A DNA stretch of 64,000 nucleotides from Lunularia cruciata (Eukaryota > Streptophyta > Marchantiopsida > Lunulariales > Lunulariaceae), in the NCBI GenBank assembly GCA_948567375.1, contig OX419757.1, positions 25,792,001 through 25,856,000 of the forward strand. Reading direction: 5' to 3'. Each line of letters opens with the position of its first letter. The first letter of the stretch is position 1. Positions 25,141 to 36,251 of this stretch are shown here, piece by piece. Made by a program: the position numbers and the translations under genes. The notes beneath the pieces are model-generated. The model did not search any database, had not been told where the DNA came from, and saw only the letters and a program-made list of their open reading frames with translations.

Positions 25141-26368
25141 TGTTGGCATGGTGAGATAGACAAGGAGATTGTGCCAAGTTGGCATGCATCTACCTTTATA
25201 TGAATATTTGCTAAGGCCTTTGTGGTATTTCTCTCAACACATACAAGAGGAGTTGTTGAGGTCACAAATCCAAAGGGTGGAGATATTGGTATAATTCAAC
25301 AAGACATTCATGATAACGTCTTAGTGATAGATTATCTTTGCATTAGTGTTGCGGATGCAATAGTTGATGCTAAGGATTGATGCTAAGGATGCTGAGAAAG
25401 ATTGTGTTCTTCAGCAAGCCAAATGGTTTGGATTGGAGGGAAGACACCTTCTTCATGTATGGGAGAATGGTAGAGTATGAGTAGTAAAAATTTTATCTCA
25501 ATGACCATAGTATGTCATGCTCATGAGAAGCAAGGATATTTTGGAGTAAAGTATACATGTGCTTACTCTAGAGTCATTATTGGTGGCACAATATATAGAC
25601 CAATGTACAATAGTTTGTTGCTAGATGTGTGGTTTGTTATTGAGTTAGACCATCATTTAATGCTCCTACACCATAGCTACACCTATTACTTATCATGGGA
25701 TTGGGTTATTGTTGGAGTTTGGACTTTGTTGGACCTTTACTATTGACTATGAGATATCATTGGTATTTTTTGGTTATAGAAGAGCACTTTTCCAAGTGGA
25801 TTGAGTTGGTGGCACTTCTTGACAAGTCTACTGCAAGGACGGCTTCCTTGTTCTTAAATCAAGTTCTTAGTCATTTTGGTGCACAAGTTGAGGTTTTTAC
25901 TCATCAAGGTATAGAGTTCTTGGAGGCATTTCAAGTCTAGTGTGACAAGGCCTTGATTGATCATCATACTACCTCTTAAAATCACCTTGAGGTAGATGGC
26001 TTAACAAAGAGAGTGGTTTGACAATGAAGAGGAGATTGAGTAAGTATGGTTTGTAGAGGAGCCACCTAGGAGATTAGGATCTACATTTAGTGTGGTTGGC
26101 CATGGGCTATTGCCTCAACCAAAAAGTCTCCTTAGCATCCTTCTCTCTTTCCTTCTATTTATGGATGAGATCTAGATTTACCTAAAGCTATTTGTCATGA
26201 TGCTACTATAGTTTTGGACTTGATGATCCAGATGTATGAGTGAGTGCATGTTCTCAATAGGTAGAAATCTTTTGGGGAATGAGGCCAAAGGTCTTTAAGA
26301 ACTTAGCAATTGCTTAGCATAGGGATACCTTTCACTATGCTACTATTTGAGGAGGATGTTATAGACCC
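25141..26368 (+). pseudogene. E1 integrase
   Basis: The core starts WSLDFVGPLLLTMRYHWYF (first catalytic Asp, in the frame beginning 25695), continues EEHFSKWIELVAL, then FTHQGIEF, where the second catalytic Asp of TDxG has become His, and then the HHTTSxNHLEVDG region containing the catalytic Glu. Beyond 26270, segments such as EMRPKVFKNLAIA and HRDTFHYATI follow in broken frames and lead into the PHD-bearing tail. Integrase inserts the cDNA. Both substitutions and stops show inactivity. Confidence 0.75.
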
Positions 26369-26764
26369 TTGATCTATCAATTTCATCCAAGTGACTATGC
26401 ATGTCTACAACATATTGCATTAATGATACTTGATGTAACTATACAGCATACTAGCTTGAGAGTCCATGAGGTTTTGCCTTCTATAGTCCTTGTGTTAGAA
26501 GGATGTGATGGTGTTTTTTGGAAGGATAATGTGCACAATTTTGCACCATGCTACCTCCTAAAGCACCATTGCACATGCTATGCACTATGGATCCAAGCTT
26601 TGCAATTGTATGTGTAAGCTTGAAATGTATGTTATGTGACTCTTTTGGTGGAGCTATTATTATGTTGGTGTGTGATAGCTCTTTGAGGAAGGTGGCATAT
26701 GGTATGTTTGACTCTTCTTATAGTGGTTTCTCAAAGACAGTGGTTATGTCATAGATGTACTTGA
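26369..26764 (+). pseudogene. E1 polyprotein C-terminal tail ending in a PHD finger
   Basis: The frame from 26369 encodes LRVHEVLPSIVLVLEGCDG and GVFWKDNVHNFAPCYL, an integrase C-terminal-type tail. A PHD finger (Cys4-His-Cys3 zinc fold) follows. Its ligands are at Cys 26626 and Cys 26635 (CMLC), Cys 26671 (MLVCD), Ser 26680 where Cys is expected, then after a one-base frame change His 26696 and Cys 26705 (WHMVCL), and Cys 26747 and Cys 26756 (WLCHRC), with the conserved Trp two residues before the last Cys pair. Seven of eight ligands remain. A stop (26762) comes right after. PHD fingers usually read histone H3 tails, so a targeting role like that of a chromodomain is inferred. Confidence 0.7.
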
Positions 26765-26989
26765 TCTATAGCTAGTTCACCCTGTATATATTATAGATTG
26801 TAGACATACAATTAACAATGGGGCTCAATAGCACCCAGCTTCCTGATCTTTGCACACCATAGGGCATATCACATACTTAGAGTAGACGGCTAATTGGAGC
26901 TATAGGGAGTTATATGGTTGCTAGCTAGGGAGAAAATTGTGGCACTTTAGAGTTCATGCATAACTTACATGCGAGTTGTGCTTCTATAG
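26765..26989 (+). repeat. E1 3' LTR, left part, interrupted by E2
   Basis: Non-coding sequence after the E1 polyprotein stop, running to the E2 insertion point. The segment GGCACTTTAGAGTTCATG...CTTCTATAG (26941-26989) occurs intact again at 47280-47336, where it continues into TGTATGATGTTGATAG. Here that continuation is found beyond E2 at 46770. The exact LTR start is unresolved. Confidence 0.6.
26985..26989. repeat. Left target-site duplication of E2 (TATAG)
   Basis: TATAG abuts the TG start of the E2 LTR at 26990 and is repeated after the far LTR at 46765-46769. The intact pre-insertion sequence CTTCTATAGTGTATGATG exists at 47329-47346. Confidence 0.85.
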
Positions 26990-27406
26990 TGTAAAAGACC
27001 AAGACCAAGGAGAGAAATATGAGAAGCTCACATTGGGATGTTGGAATGAGGGAAAACTCCGAATGCCTAGCATAAGCTTCAGTTTTGGTATTTATAGGTA
27101 GCATTCAAGGCCCTTGATAAGCTTCTCAAGAAGCTTCCTTGAGCCGCTTTCGTAAAGTGCAAGCCAAGTTAACCAAGAAGCTTCTCAAGAAGCTTCCTTC
27201 TAGAAGCCGTCTACTTAGCGTGCAAGCTAAACTAGTTGGAAGCTTCTAGAAGCTTCCTTCTAGAAGCTATTTACTCAAGATGAAAGCTAAGCTAGCCAAG
27301 AAGCTTCCCAAGAAGCTTCCTAGATACTTCCAAAATATTATAGGCTAATTTGTCTTATTTGCTACTTTGTACAACTAACTTCGTCGCTAAACTCCATATT
27401 GTTACA
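26990..27406 (-). repeat. 3' LTR of E2
   Basis: On the plus strand it begins TGTAAAAGACC and ends TATTGTTACA. It matches 46308-46764 with the same termini and the E0 LTR in inverse orientation. It carries GAAGCTTC palindromes throughout 27119-27320. Confidence 0.85.
27087..27320 (-). promoter_or_regulatory. HSE-like array and TATA box in E2 3' LTR
   Basis: 27239-27256 reads GAAgcTTCtaGAAgcTTC: four perfectly spaced alternating units, followed by a further TTCtaGAA at 27258-27265. More GAAgcTTC pairs lie at 27131-27138, 27178-27198 and 27300-27320. The minus-strand TATA box TATAAATACC is at 27087-27096, about 145 bases downstream of the best array in the transcriptional sense. Confidence 0.55.
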
Positions 27407-27630
27407 TATTCTTCCACCACTAGGGAGGTTAGGAACAAAGGGTTTCAACTTGGAAACATGAAAAAAAGGAGGGATACACATATGACAAGGCAAGTCAAGT
27501 CAATATGAACAAGAGAGATAATTTGAGTGACATCAAAGGGTCCTATCCAATTAGGGGTAAGTTTATGAACTTGGGTATCAAGGAGGAGAGGGAGGTTACT
27601 AGAGGATAACATGACTCTATCAAAACGAAC
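27407..27630 (-). pseudogene. E2 integrase C-terminal fragment, chromodomain deleted
   Basis: The minus-strand frame reads RFDRVMLSSSNLPLLLDTQ, then KLTPNWIGPFDVTQIISLV and, after a frame change, FHVSKLKPFVPNLP. These match E0 at about 340-545. In E0 a further ~240 bases encode the chromodomain before the LTR. Here the sequence jumps from CTTTGTTCCTAACCTCCC to GAAGAATATGTAAC and the LTR. The rest of integrase is at 41993-42620, beyond the inserted block. Confidence 0.8.
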
Positions 27631-27839
27631 AATGAAATATAAAGCTTGGAAGACCCAAAGAGTCAAAAGGTTGGAAACACAATACAAAACACATGAAATG
27701 TGAGCCTAGGCCAAAGCCTAGGGCATTTGACCAATCTATAACAAATTGGTCTAATGTAAACTAATCTTCATCATATACTTCACTAATGCTAAAGCTTCAA
27801 CCTGTAAGAGAGTTGAGAAATCACTATAAGTAATCTAAT

Positions 27840-30373
27840 GTCTAACTTTGATCTGCATGTAACAAGGGCAATCAACAAACACATGGTGCTCATTCTCAAC
27901 TTTGCTCATAGTACACAATTTTCAAAGTCAGATGTAGTGCTCTATCTATTACCAACGTCCTTGTTCTACTTCTAGTCTATGAGAACTAGTTCTATATTGA
28001 GCAATAACATGTCTAAGTGAAGTAGAAATCCTAGCCAAGAGATAATCTTGCTCACAATACACCAATATAGGATTTACAAATTGATGATAGAACACCATCT
28101 TGGTACCGGGTTGTTGCAATAAGTAAAGTAAGAAATGCTCCTTGATCACCTCTTGAAGTGCAAAAGGTTCTAATCTCCAATGTCGCTCAGAACATTCCAC
28201 CTTGTGGCCCATGCAATCAGAGTTGTATACCAACCAATAGATAGAATGGCACAAAAAGCTTGGTAGGGAAGTCTCTCATGCTCCATGGACCTCACCTTAG
28301 TGGCATATGTGAGAGCTTAGAACAAAGGTTCAGCCTCAAGGGGTAAAAACCTATTTCAGCAAGCAGCAATACATAAGGAGTTGGAGTCCTCACTCCAAGT
28401 TCATCACACAAAAATAGTTTTTGAACTTTCTCCAACTTTTGCCACCATGTCTTCTTAGTACCTGGACCCCAAATCTGAGCACCATAGAGAACCAATGGTT
28501 GCACAAGAGATCTGAATAGCACCTTCTTCAACTCCTATGTGGTAAGATGAGCAAGTCTAGAGTGATTCATGAGTGAATACAAAGCTCTAAACCCTACATT
28601 GATTCTCATCTTCACACAAGTAGACCAACTATAGTCATGAGAAAACTCAAGGCCTAAGTACTTATAAGAGGAAACTTGCTCCAAATGCTGTCCATCAAAA
28701 AACAAAGGACACCTTTAGAACCCCACCACAATCACCATGGTCAAGGTTCACTTCCATCTTTGTTTCATTGGAAACAAGAGAAGAGAATCCAACAACTTCT
28801 ATAAACTTTGTGGATTGGTAGAGAGGAGCACTACATCCGCATACAGTAGTGCATGTATCATCAAAGAGCCAAACTGTACACCCATAGCTCCAACACCCAT
28901 AAGTACACACTCTAGATCATCGATGAAGATTCCAAACAAAGTTGGGGATAAAGAGCAACCTTGAATCACACCCATTGTGCTAAGGACATCTTGGGAACTC
29001 AAAGATGAAAGCTTCACAACCACTTTCTCATAAAGTCTAGAGATAGCACCAATCAGGTCTGCTAAAACACCAACTTCCATGAGTCTCTCACTTAGTGATT
29101 TCCTAAGCACCTTATCAAAGGCCTTCCTGAAATCAATAAATGCAACATAGAGAGCTCTCCTAACACCTTTAGATTTCCACCACAAAAAATGGAGTATAGA
29201 TGATCCAAAGTACAAAAGCCTGATCTAAAACCAGCTTGGCACTTAGCTCAAATTATGTACTTTTCAGCCCAAGTACTCAACCTAGACTCCAAAATTTGAC
29301 CGTACAACATGGAAAAGATACTACCCACTAGAATGGTATGGTAATTGGTGATAATATCTCTCGGACCAGACTTGTGAATAGGAACTACCTTCTTGAAGCA
29401 CCATCTATTAGGAAAGCCACACCTTATTGCCTCATTCAAGAGAGAAGTGAGTATTGGAATCAGATGGATACCACCCCACTTAAGTAGTTCAACACATAGT
29501 CCATCAAGGTCTTCAAGCTTACCATTGGCCAACTTATTCAATTGGTACTTGACATCAGCTTCAGAGACGGTGAGAGCAGATCCAAGGCAAGGTGCCATGC
29601 TTGAAGCATTAGGGAAAAAGTACAGATCCTTCACATATTCACAAAGCTCATTCAAGTCCAGCAATGGAGGTGGAGATCAGATGGTTACCCTCTTTTAGAA
29701 AGCCTTGGGATTGCTCCTCAATTCAATGCTCAACTCAACCCCTTTGAGTCTCAAGTATGCCCCCTTCTTGCACTTCACCAACTTTCTATAAGAGACAAAA
29801 GCCTGACTTTGTGCAATCTGATCAAGAGATCTATCCATAGCTTTGATCCTTGCCATTTCACAATCAGCATCAAACCACCTATTGAAGAGAGACCAAGTCT
29901 CTTCTTGTGAGAACCTTGTGGGAACAAAATAGTTGATGTAGATTGAAGAAGTTCAACCAACTGATCACTATGTTGTTGAAAATCAAAACTCCGCTCCATA
30001 GAGCTCAATTTCTCATGGATAGCTTGTTGGTACAGATCTTGCTTGTAAAAATCTAGATGAAGTTTCCCTCTAAAGGCATGGTCAATAGGTAATGTGGTTC
30101 TATTGAGGCAAGAAAGAAGGATGACACACGATAGAGGTGCATGGTCAGATTCAAGTTGAGGATCTAAAACAACAAAATCTGAGACAATGTGTATATCACT
30201 AGGTGAGGTAAACATATAATCTACAGTGGTGGATCCACCAGAAGCAAAGCATGTGTTCTTACAAGTTTCTGGAAATTGAGAAAGGCCATTCAAGATCTTC
30301 AAGCTACAATTGGTATCAAAGCTCAAAAAGTGCTCACTCATGGAGTTGGATATGAGATCTTTGGAAGAGCGGG
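27840..30373 (-). pseudogene. LINE ORF2, 3' part: end of endonuclease, reverse transcriptase, C-terminal region
   Basis: From high to low coordinate: the endonuclease end with GGSTTVDYMF and LESDHAPLSCV (the catalytic SDH box) at 30240-30130; a linker; RT with LANGKLEDLDGLCVELLKWG, FKKVVPIHKSG, FIDFRKAFDKV (first catalytic Asp), GVIQGCSLSPTLFGIFIDDL and YADVVLLS, where the YADD box has Val for the second Asp; then the LVLYGAQIWG segment (28292-28531), a 101-residue C-terminal frame (27949-28254) and a Cys/His segment NEHHVFVDCPC near 27,870-27,900. Broken into at least six frames. It performs target-primed reverse transcription in active LINEs. The ORF begins beyond E3 at 37534. Confidence 0.85.
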
Positions 30374-30378
30374 ACCAA
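30374..30378. repeat. Left target-site duplication of E3 (ACCAA)
   Basis: ACCAA directly precedes the TGTAATAC LTR terminus and is repeated at 36979-36983. Removing E3 and one copy of ACCAA brings the LINE ORF2 frame back in register. Confidence 0.9.
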
Positions 30379-31122
30379 TGTAATACTCCGAGGACAAGAG
30401 AAGAGAGAAAACACAGATTGCACACTCAAACAATTGATGCCCCAAGAGAGCACCTTCTCTTTATTATATAGACAAAGAGGATCTTCGCCAAGGAAGCTCC
30501 ACCATAGGATTAGGGACACAGATAGGTGATATGTCAGCAAGCTCCACCCTTGGATTACTTACTTGGATGGGTGACATGTCTGGTCTAGGTCCTATCTGGT
30601 TGGTCAAACAAGCTTTGACTGGAAGGAATCTTTTAGGGAATCTTCCTGTAGGAATCTTAGAATCACGTGAGTAAGGTACCATTGGAAAGCTCTCGACAAG
30701 ACAAAGCAGGGGGAGGGAAGGGCAGCCTTTCCTTTGTTAGGGGGGATAATTTGCACATTTTTGAGGCCTAATTCATCCGTTTAGGCCTCCAAAATTGCCT
30801 TCAAAGATTTTAGGAATATTTTGGTTCCTACTCTATTAGTAGAAGTCCCCTTTTGGTGATACCTCTTTCTGATCTGTTTAGTCCATCATGTGTAACATCC
30901 TTCCAGATGTTAGCAAACCAATTCTCACCTTTATAGCTATAAATATGTCTAGCTATTGGTTCTAAGGTTCTCAAGTCTATTTTGGTTTCTGCCCTATTTG
31001 TAGAAGTACTCTTTTGGTGATACTTCTATCTGATCTATTTTGACCATCATGTATAACATCATTCTAGATGTTACCAAACCAAATTTCACATCTAGATCAT
31101 ATGGCTAGCTCTTGGTATTATA
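30379..31122 (-). repeat. 3' LTR of E3
   Basis: Begins TGTAATACTCCG and ends GGTATTATA (the last CA mutated to TA). It aligns end to end with 36252-36978. A minus-strand TATA motif (CTATATAATAAA) lies at about 30,453-30,464. Confidence 0.92.
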
Positions 31123-31137
31123 GACCTCCCTCCTTTT
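31123..31137 (-). other. Polypurine tract of E3
   Basis: The minus strand reads AAAAGGAGGGAGGTC directly before the 3' LTR. This is the standard site of plus-strand DNA priming. It overlaps the last codon of pol. Confidence 0.85.
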
Positions 31138-32260
31138 AAGACGCAACGTCCTCGTTCTGCAATTGTTGCTCAAATGCTTGCACCAACACAAGTGCATGTG
31201 CCAAATTGGCAGCGGGCTCCCAAGTGGCTTCATAGAGGGGGTAACCTTTCCACTGTACTAGATAGTCCACCCGCGGGTGGCGAGTACCACGCATGCATTT
31301 TTGGAGAATCCGCTCTACTTCATATTCCTCTATGCCATCAATGAGTGTCGGACAAGGTCGAATGTCTGGTGTGGAATGACCTTGGCCTGATCGGGGAGCA
31401 TATCTGCATAGTAGGGAGACATGGAAGACTGGATGGATCTTCATGTGTGGTGGTAGCTCAAGGTGATAGGCCACAGCGCCGATGCGACAAAGAATCAAGA
31501 AAGGCCTAATAAAATGAGGTTTGAGCTTACGAGGTCCAAATAATGTGAGGTTGGTTATCGATAGCCACACTTGATCTCCAACATTGAACTCCATGTGCCG
31601 ACGGTGTGCACCAACATACTGCTTCTGTCAATTTTGCACAATCTGTAACCTATACTTGGCGCTCTCCACACCTTGTTGGATTCTAGAAACAAATGTGTTG
31701 ATTGCATCAACCTTGGTAGTCATTAGATGGATCTTCATCAAGCTAGAAGGTGTGAAGGGATGCTCACCATACATAAGGAAGAACGGAGTGACCTGGGTGG
31801 AGGCATTCACTGAATTGTTGTAAGCGAATTCCACCAACGGTAGTAGGGTGTCCCACCTCTCTTGCTCTTCTAAGGTGAAGCCGCATAACATATCTTCAAT
31901 TGTGCAATTAGCCTGCTCTGTTTGGCCATCTGTTTGGGGGTCGTAAGCTGTAGACATGGCCAACTTGGTTTTGAAGAACCCAAAGAGTGTTTGCCAAAAC
32001 AAGCTGGTGAATTGGGTGCCTCTATCGGTGATGAGTACTCTAGACAAGCCATGGTGAGCAAAGACTACATCTAAGTATAATTGAGCTAGTTGTGGAGTGG
32101 TCACCTCCTTGGTGGTAGGGCGTACATGAATCATTTTGCTGAGCCGGTCCACAAAGACCACAATGGAGTCAAACCCTAAGGTGGTCTTGGGTAATTCACA
32201 GACGAGATCCATACTCACTTGTTTCTAATGTTGGGTAGGAGTGGGGAGAGGTTGAAGGAG
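31136..32260 (-). pseudogene. E3 integrase core, C-terminal domain and chromodomain
   Basis: The frame 31628-32218 holds the integrase core with all three catalytic residues visible: SMDLV (Asp), ITDRGTQF (Asp) and DGQTEQAN (Glu). The frame 31136-31594 gives the C-terminal domain (FNVGDQVWL, RPFLILCRIGAVAYHLELP, HPVFHVS) and a chromodomain (EEYEVERIL, DYLVQWKGYP, ATWEPAANL) ending at the pol stop 31136-31138. The two frames are separated by a short break near 31,600-31,630. In chromoviruses the chromodomain directs integration to heterochromatin. Confidence 0.92.
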
Positions 32261-33110
32261 CCTTGCAGGAGCTTGATTAGAAGCTTTGTTCTATTGGCAA
32301 AGTAGGTAGCTATGCACATATTCCATCACATTGTTGCTCATCTTGGGCCAATAGTAATGGCGCTTGACTGCATCCAAGGTCTTGTCCACTCTGACATGAG
32401 CTGCAATTGCCAAATCATGACATTTTGCTAGAATGGTGGTGCATAATTCTAGGACATTTGGGATCCATAATCTGCCATCCCAAAAGGTGAGTCCTTGGGA
32501 ACTGGTGACACCTTTGGATGATTTTGCTTCTACAATTTGTGGGTCAGCTTTTGTAGCCGCCAGAATCTCTTGCCAAAATTCAAGGTTAATCTTAACCTCT
32601 GCCACCAAGTTGTTGGCCATTGGCATGCGGGTGAATGCATTTGCAAGTTGCTTCTTACCTTCCACGTAGGTGATTGTCATGTTGAAGTGTTTTTGCCACT
32701 CTGCCCACTGAATTTGGCAACAAGATAGATCCTTCTGTGTCTCAAGGTAGACTAGAGGTTTGTGGTCTGTCTCTACTACAAATGCCTTCTCGCCTAAGTA
32801 GTGCTTCCAATGCTTGGTTGCTAGAACGATCGCCAGCTCTTCTCATTCTGTGGTGTGGTAGTTGCACTCTACTGGTAACAACTTTTGAGAGAAATATGCA
32901 ATTGGATGCCATCTATCATGCCACTCTTGTTGTAGGACTGCTCCTATTGCTACGCTTGATGCATCTATAGCCAACTTGATTGGACATTTTGGGTCATACC
33001 ACTTCAAGTTTGGTGCATGTAGCAAGGCGGCCTTCAATTCTTGAAAAGCCAACTCTTGTGTAGTTCCCCATGTCCACTTCTTCCCCTTGCCAAGTAGTGC
33101 CATTAAAGGC
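32261..33110 (-). pseudogene. E3 RNase H and integrase zinc-binding region
   Basis: The frame 32843-33103 contains IKLAIDASSVAIGAVLQQ (catalytic Asp), IAYFSQKLLPVECNYHTTE (with the Glu) and the start of the tether. The stretch 32681-32842 holds further RNase H sequence in broken frames. The frame 32291-32680 runs from the RNase H end (MTITYVEGKKQLANAFTR, where the usual Asp-Ala is changed) into the HHCC-type integrase N-terminus (AAHVRVDKTLDAVKRHYYWP, last Cys visible as LLCQ). Confidence 0.85.
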
Positions 33111-34200
33111 TATGCAACCTTGGAGAAGTCCTTGAAAAATCTACAATAGAATCCCGTCAACCCCAAGAAGCTCTTAAGTTGAGTCTGATCTTTTGGAGCA
33201 CTCCATTTTTGAATGACCTCTATTTTATCTGTCAATACTTGAATGCTCTCTGCACTTACTCTATGCCCCAAGTAGTCTACTTCAGACTTGCCAAACTCAC
33301 ACTTTGAGATTTTGGCGTACAATTGATTCTGTCTTAGAATTTAGAGGACCTCTCGTAGATGTTGTTTGTGTTCTATCATCTTGCTATTGTATACTAAGAT
33401 ATCATCCAAGAAGACAATAACAAACTTATCCAAGTATGGATGAAATATGTCATTGATTAGACTCATGAAAGTGGCAAGTGCATTGGTAAGGCCAAAAGGC
33501 ATCACAAGATACTCAAAGTGGCCATACTTGGTTCAAAAGGCAGTTTTGTGCACATCCTCCTCTGCAATTCAGATTTGATTGTAACCGCTTTGCAAGTCCA
33601 ATTTGGTGAAGTATCTCACTCCATGGAGTTGATCAAACAGGTCATCCATGCGAGGTAAGGGGTATTTGTTCTTCATTGTTTGTTGATTGAGACCCCGATA
33701 GTCAATGCACATGCGCATTGTACCATCCTTCTTCTTCACAAACAAGACAAGGGCCCCATATGGTGATACGCTAGGTTGGATGAACCCTTTTTGCAACATC
33801 TCCTCAATTTGAGTCTTACACTCCTCCAACTCATGAGGTGATAGGCGATATGGGGCCTTACAAGGAGGTGTCTTCCCTGGAAGTGTCTCAATTTTGTGAT
33901 CTACTCGCCTTTTTGGTGGTAATCTTGAGGGTAGATCATTGTGAAAGACATCTTGAAACTCATCCACCACATCCTTCAATTTCTCAGAAATTTTTCCATC
34001 GAGTTGTGCACTCTGGACTTCTCTTATTAGACCCATAAAACATCTATTGGTCTTATAGACAGTTGCCGTCCCTACAACATATAGAGGCAGTTTCTGCTTG
34101 TGTGATTTTTCTTTAACCCCAATGATTGACCATTGGTGGGTTCTCACTACTTTCTTCCTCCAATCCACCATAGGGTTGTACTACTCCATCCATGGCATGC
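33111..34200 (-). pseudogene. E3 reverse transcriptase
   Basis: The frame 33569-34171 covers the protease-RT junction and RT fingers: [50 protein letters not shown] and [14 protein letters not shown] (first catalytic Asp). The catalytic FLDD box ([12 protein letters not shown]) lies near 33,390-33,430 in a neighbouring frame, and the thumb/connection (KISKCEFGKSEVDYLGH, LKSFLGLTGFYCRFFKDF) is at 33110-33322. The catalytic residues are kept although the frame is broken. Confidence 0.9.
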
Positions 34201-34500
34201 CTAAAATTGCATCATAACGAGCTAATTGTATCACTCACCACTCAATTGCTTCTTGATATTCTCCTACAGAGAGGGTTACCAGTTTAGGTAATGATTCAAT
34301 CCTCTCTGTTTGCCCATTTGGTAACTCTACCTCTTCACTTCCATCTCTCTCTATATCCATTCCCAATCTTATTGCAACAGAGCAAGACAAGAAATTCTTT
34401 GTTGCTCCCAGATCTATTAATACTCTCACTTGATTACCTTCTAGGATTCCATTCACGACAATTGATTGTGAGGTTGCCTTTTGGGATCATTGCACATTAT
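34201..34500 (-). pseudogene. E3 aspartic protease
   Basis: The frame 34235-34456 reads VRVLIDLGATKNFLS, the retroviral-type protease active site with Leu in place of the Ser/Thr of DSGAT, followed by VELPNGQTERIESLPKL. It lies between the zinc knuckle and RT. The changed active site suggests loss of activity. Confidence 0.85.
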
Positions 34501-35648
34501 TCTTCTTCCTTCCCTCGCTTCTCTCCTTCCTTATTGAGCTTGTAAGGCCGCAAGGTACATTTACTGGTGATCTTCATTTTCCAAAGTGATTTCCACCTCC
34601 TCCTTGTCAATGTGCCTCTCCATGTTGTTCAAAGATCGCCTAAATGAAGGCCGAGGGCCTCTAGGGAAACGAGTGCAATAGTTGGTAGATATGTGCCCAA
34701 TACGGCCACAATTGTAACAATGGCGTTTTTCTCCTTGAGTCCCTTCTCCTTGTGGGACTCCATCTCTTTGTTCTTCTACCCGTCCCCGCTCCCCTTGAAG
34801 CGGTCATGCTCCTCAATCCCAGAATCAAAGGTTGCCCAATTCCATCGGTATTGGTCCACCCATGTGTGGCATTTCTGCCCGATAATGTTGAGGTGGAGCT
34901 ACTCCTTCACCTCCACCTAATGGTCCTACTATTCTTTGTGCACAAGCAATGGCTTCAAATACCATGCGAGGATTTGCACCATGACTTCTTGGCAAATCCG
35001 CTCTTTCAACCCTCGTTTGAAATTGTTGAGAGCCTCTATTGGACTCATGTTGGTAATTGCGACATGTAGATCCAGAAAAGCCTCCACATACTCTTGTACG
35101 CTATTCTTTTGTCTCAATCCCCATAGTCGAGTTCGAGCTATCTGCACAGAATCCACCGATTGGAAATTCTTCAGCAATCCTTCTTGCATTGCTATCCATG
35201 TGACCTCTCTTCTCTCTGCCAGCATGGATCGTTCCCAAGCATCATACCATGTGAGTGCTTTATCTGTCAAGTACCCACATGAAAACACGCCTGCAGCATG
35301 CTTTGTGATCTCAATTGAGAACAATCGGAAATATTGATTCATTCTTGAGATCCAATTTTCCACTACTCCCATCGAACGCTGCCCCTTGTAAGGTTTGATG
35401 TTGCAGGTCTTCTTCATCCGGAGTAGCAATGTGGCTTCATCATTGATAGGGTTTGTAGGCACGGATGCCTCTCCAAGTACTTCAGTCGCAGGTACTAGGT
35501 TTTGAGACGGCTCTTCTTCTTGCATGGCTTGATCATTCCTGAGGATCTGCACTTGACTTTGTAATGTCTCTATGGTCATCTTAATCTCTCAAAATTCATT
35601 CAACATCCCTTGCATTCCTTGCACCAACTCTTGCAATTGTTGATCCAT
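34501..35648 (-). pseudogene. E3 gag with zinc knuckle
   Basis: The minus-strand ATG at 35648 opens a Gln-rich N-terminus (MDQQLQELVQGMQGMLNEF) that hits a TGA soon after, probably from CGA. The frame continues at 34929-35579 with a capsid-type retrotransposon gag domain (WISRMNQYFRLF, ALTWYDAWERSM, QEYVEAFLDLHVAITNMS, FKRGLKERI). A zinc knuckle CX2CX4HX5C (CYNCGRIGHISTNYC) lies at about 34,668-34,715, one residue longer than usual in the last gap. Confidence 0.85.
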
Positions 35649-36238
35649 GGTTCCTGCAACACTCAATTGCTAATGTCTACTTCAATACAGAGTCAATATA
35701 ATCACTCTGGAAGGCACAAAAACTATTGGAACTACCATTGGGACCTCAGAAGCTATCACTCAATGATAATACTCCTCACCAAAATTCCTAACCACAAAAT
35801 CTCTAAACATCAATTTTGGCCTCACTACATAACGGATTTCTACTTGAGTGTTGAAAGAGAGAGGATTTGGGACATTCATTTCCATTTTATCATAATAAAA
35901 TGTAGATTGTCAAATCCCACTCTCTGTCATATATCACCACAGGTAGAATCACCGGGTTTGGTGAATTCATCACTCTATCCATAAATTTTGTGCCAAAGTG
36001 ATAAACTAGCGATACCCTCATCTGCTCATGCTGGATATACATAACCTTGATGTGGAATGGGTTTGAGAATGGAAAGCTAGGTGCGGGAAATTGGCCTCCC
36101 GGTGCATCAATCCCATCCGCTCTCTAAAGTCCTTCCTAAGTCTAGCAACTACTTTATGTTCTCCACCTCAAATTACTCAATTTCAGTAGTTCGTGCTATT
36201 CTAGGAGGAGTGATCCACCCTCTTGGACTAAAACACTT
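35649..36238 (-). other. E3 5' leader
   Basis: Untranslated region between the primer binding site and gag of E3. I see no ORF of note and no other element. Confidence 0.7.
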
Positions 36239-36250
36239 GCTTTAATACCA
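36239..36250 (-). other. Primer binding site of E3 (tRNA-iMet type)
   Basis: The minus strand reads TGGTATTAAAGC one base inside the 5' LTR. The plant initiator-Met site is TGGTATCAGAGC. The two differences are C-to-T and G-to-A. Confidence 0.85.
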
Positions 36251-36251
36251 T

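Noticed and set aside
26357-26764. First read as the start of the E1 3' LTR (TGTTATAGACC after a purine run)
   Set aside because: The stretch encodes the integrase tail and the PHD finger, so the LTR must start after the stop at 26762.
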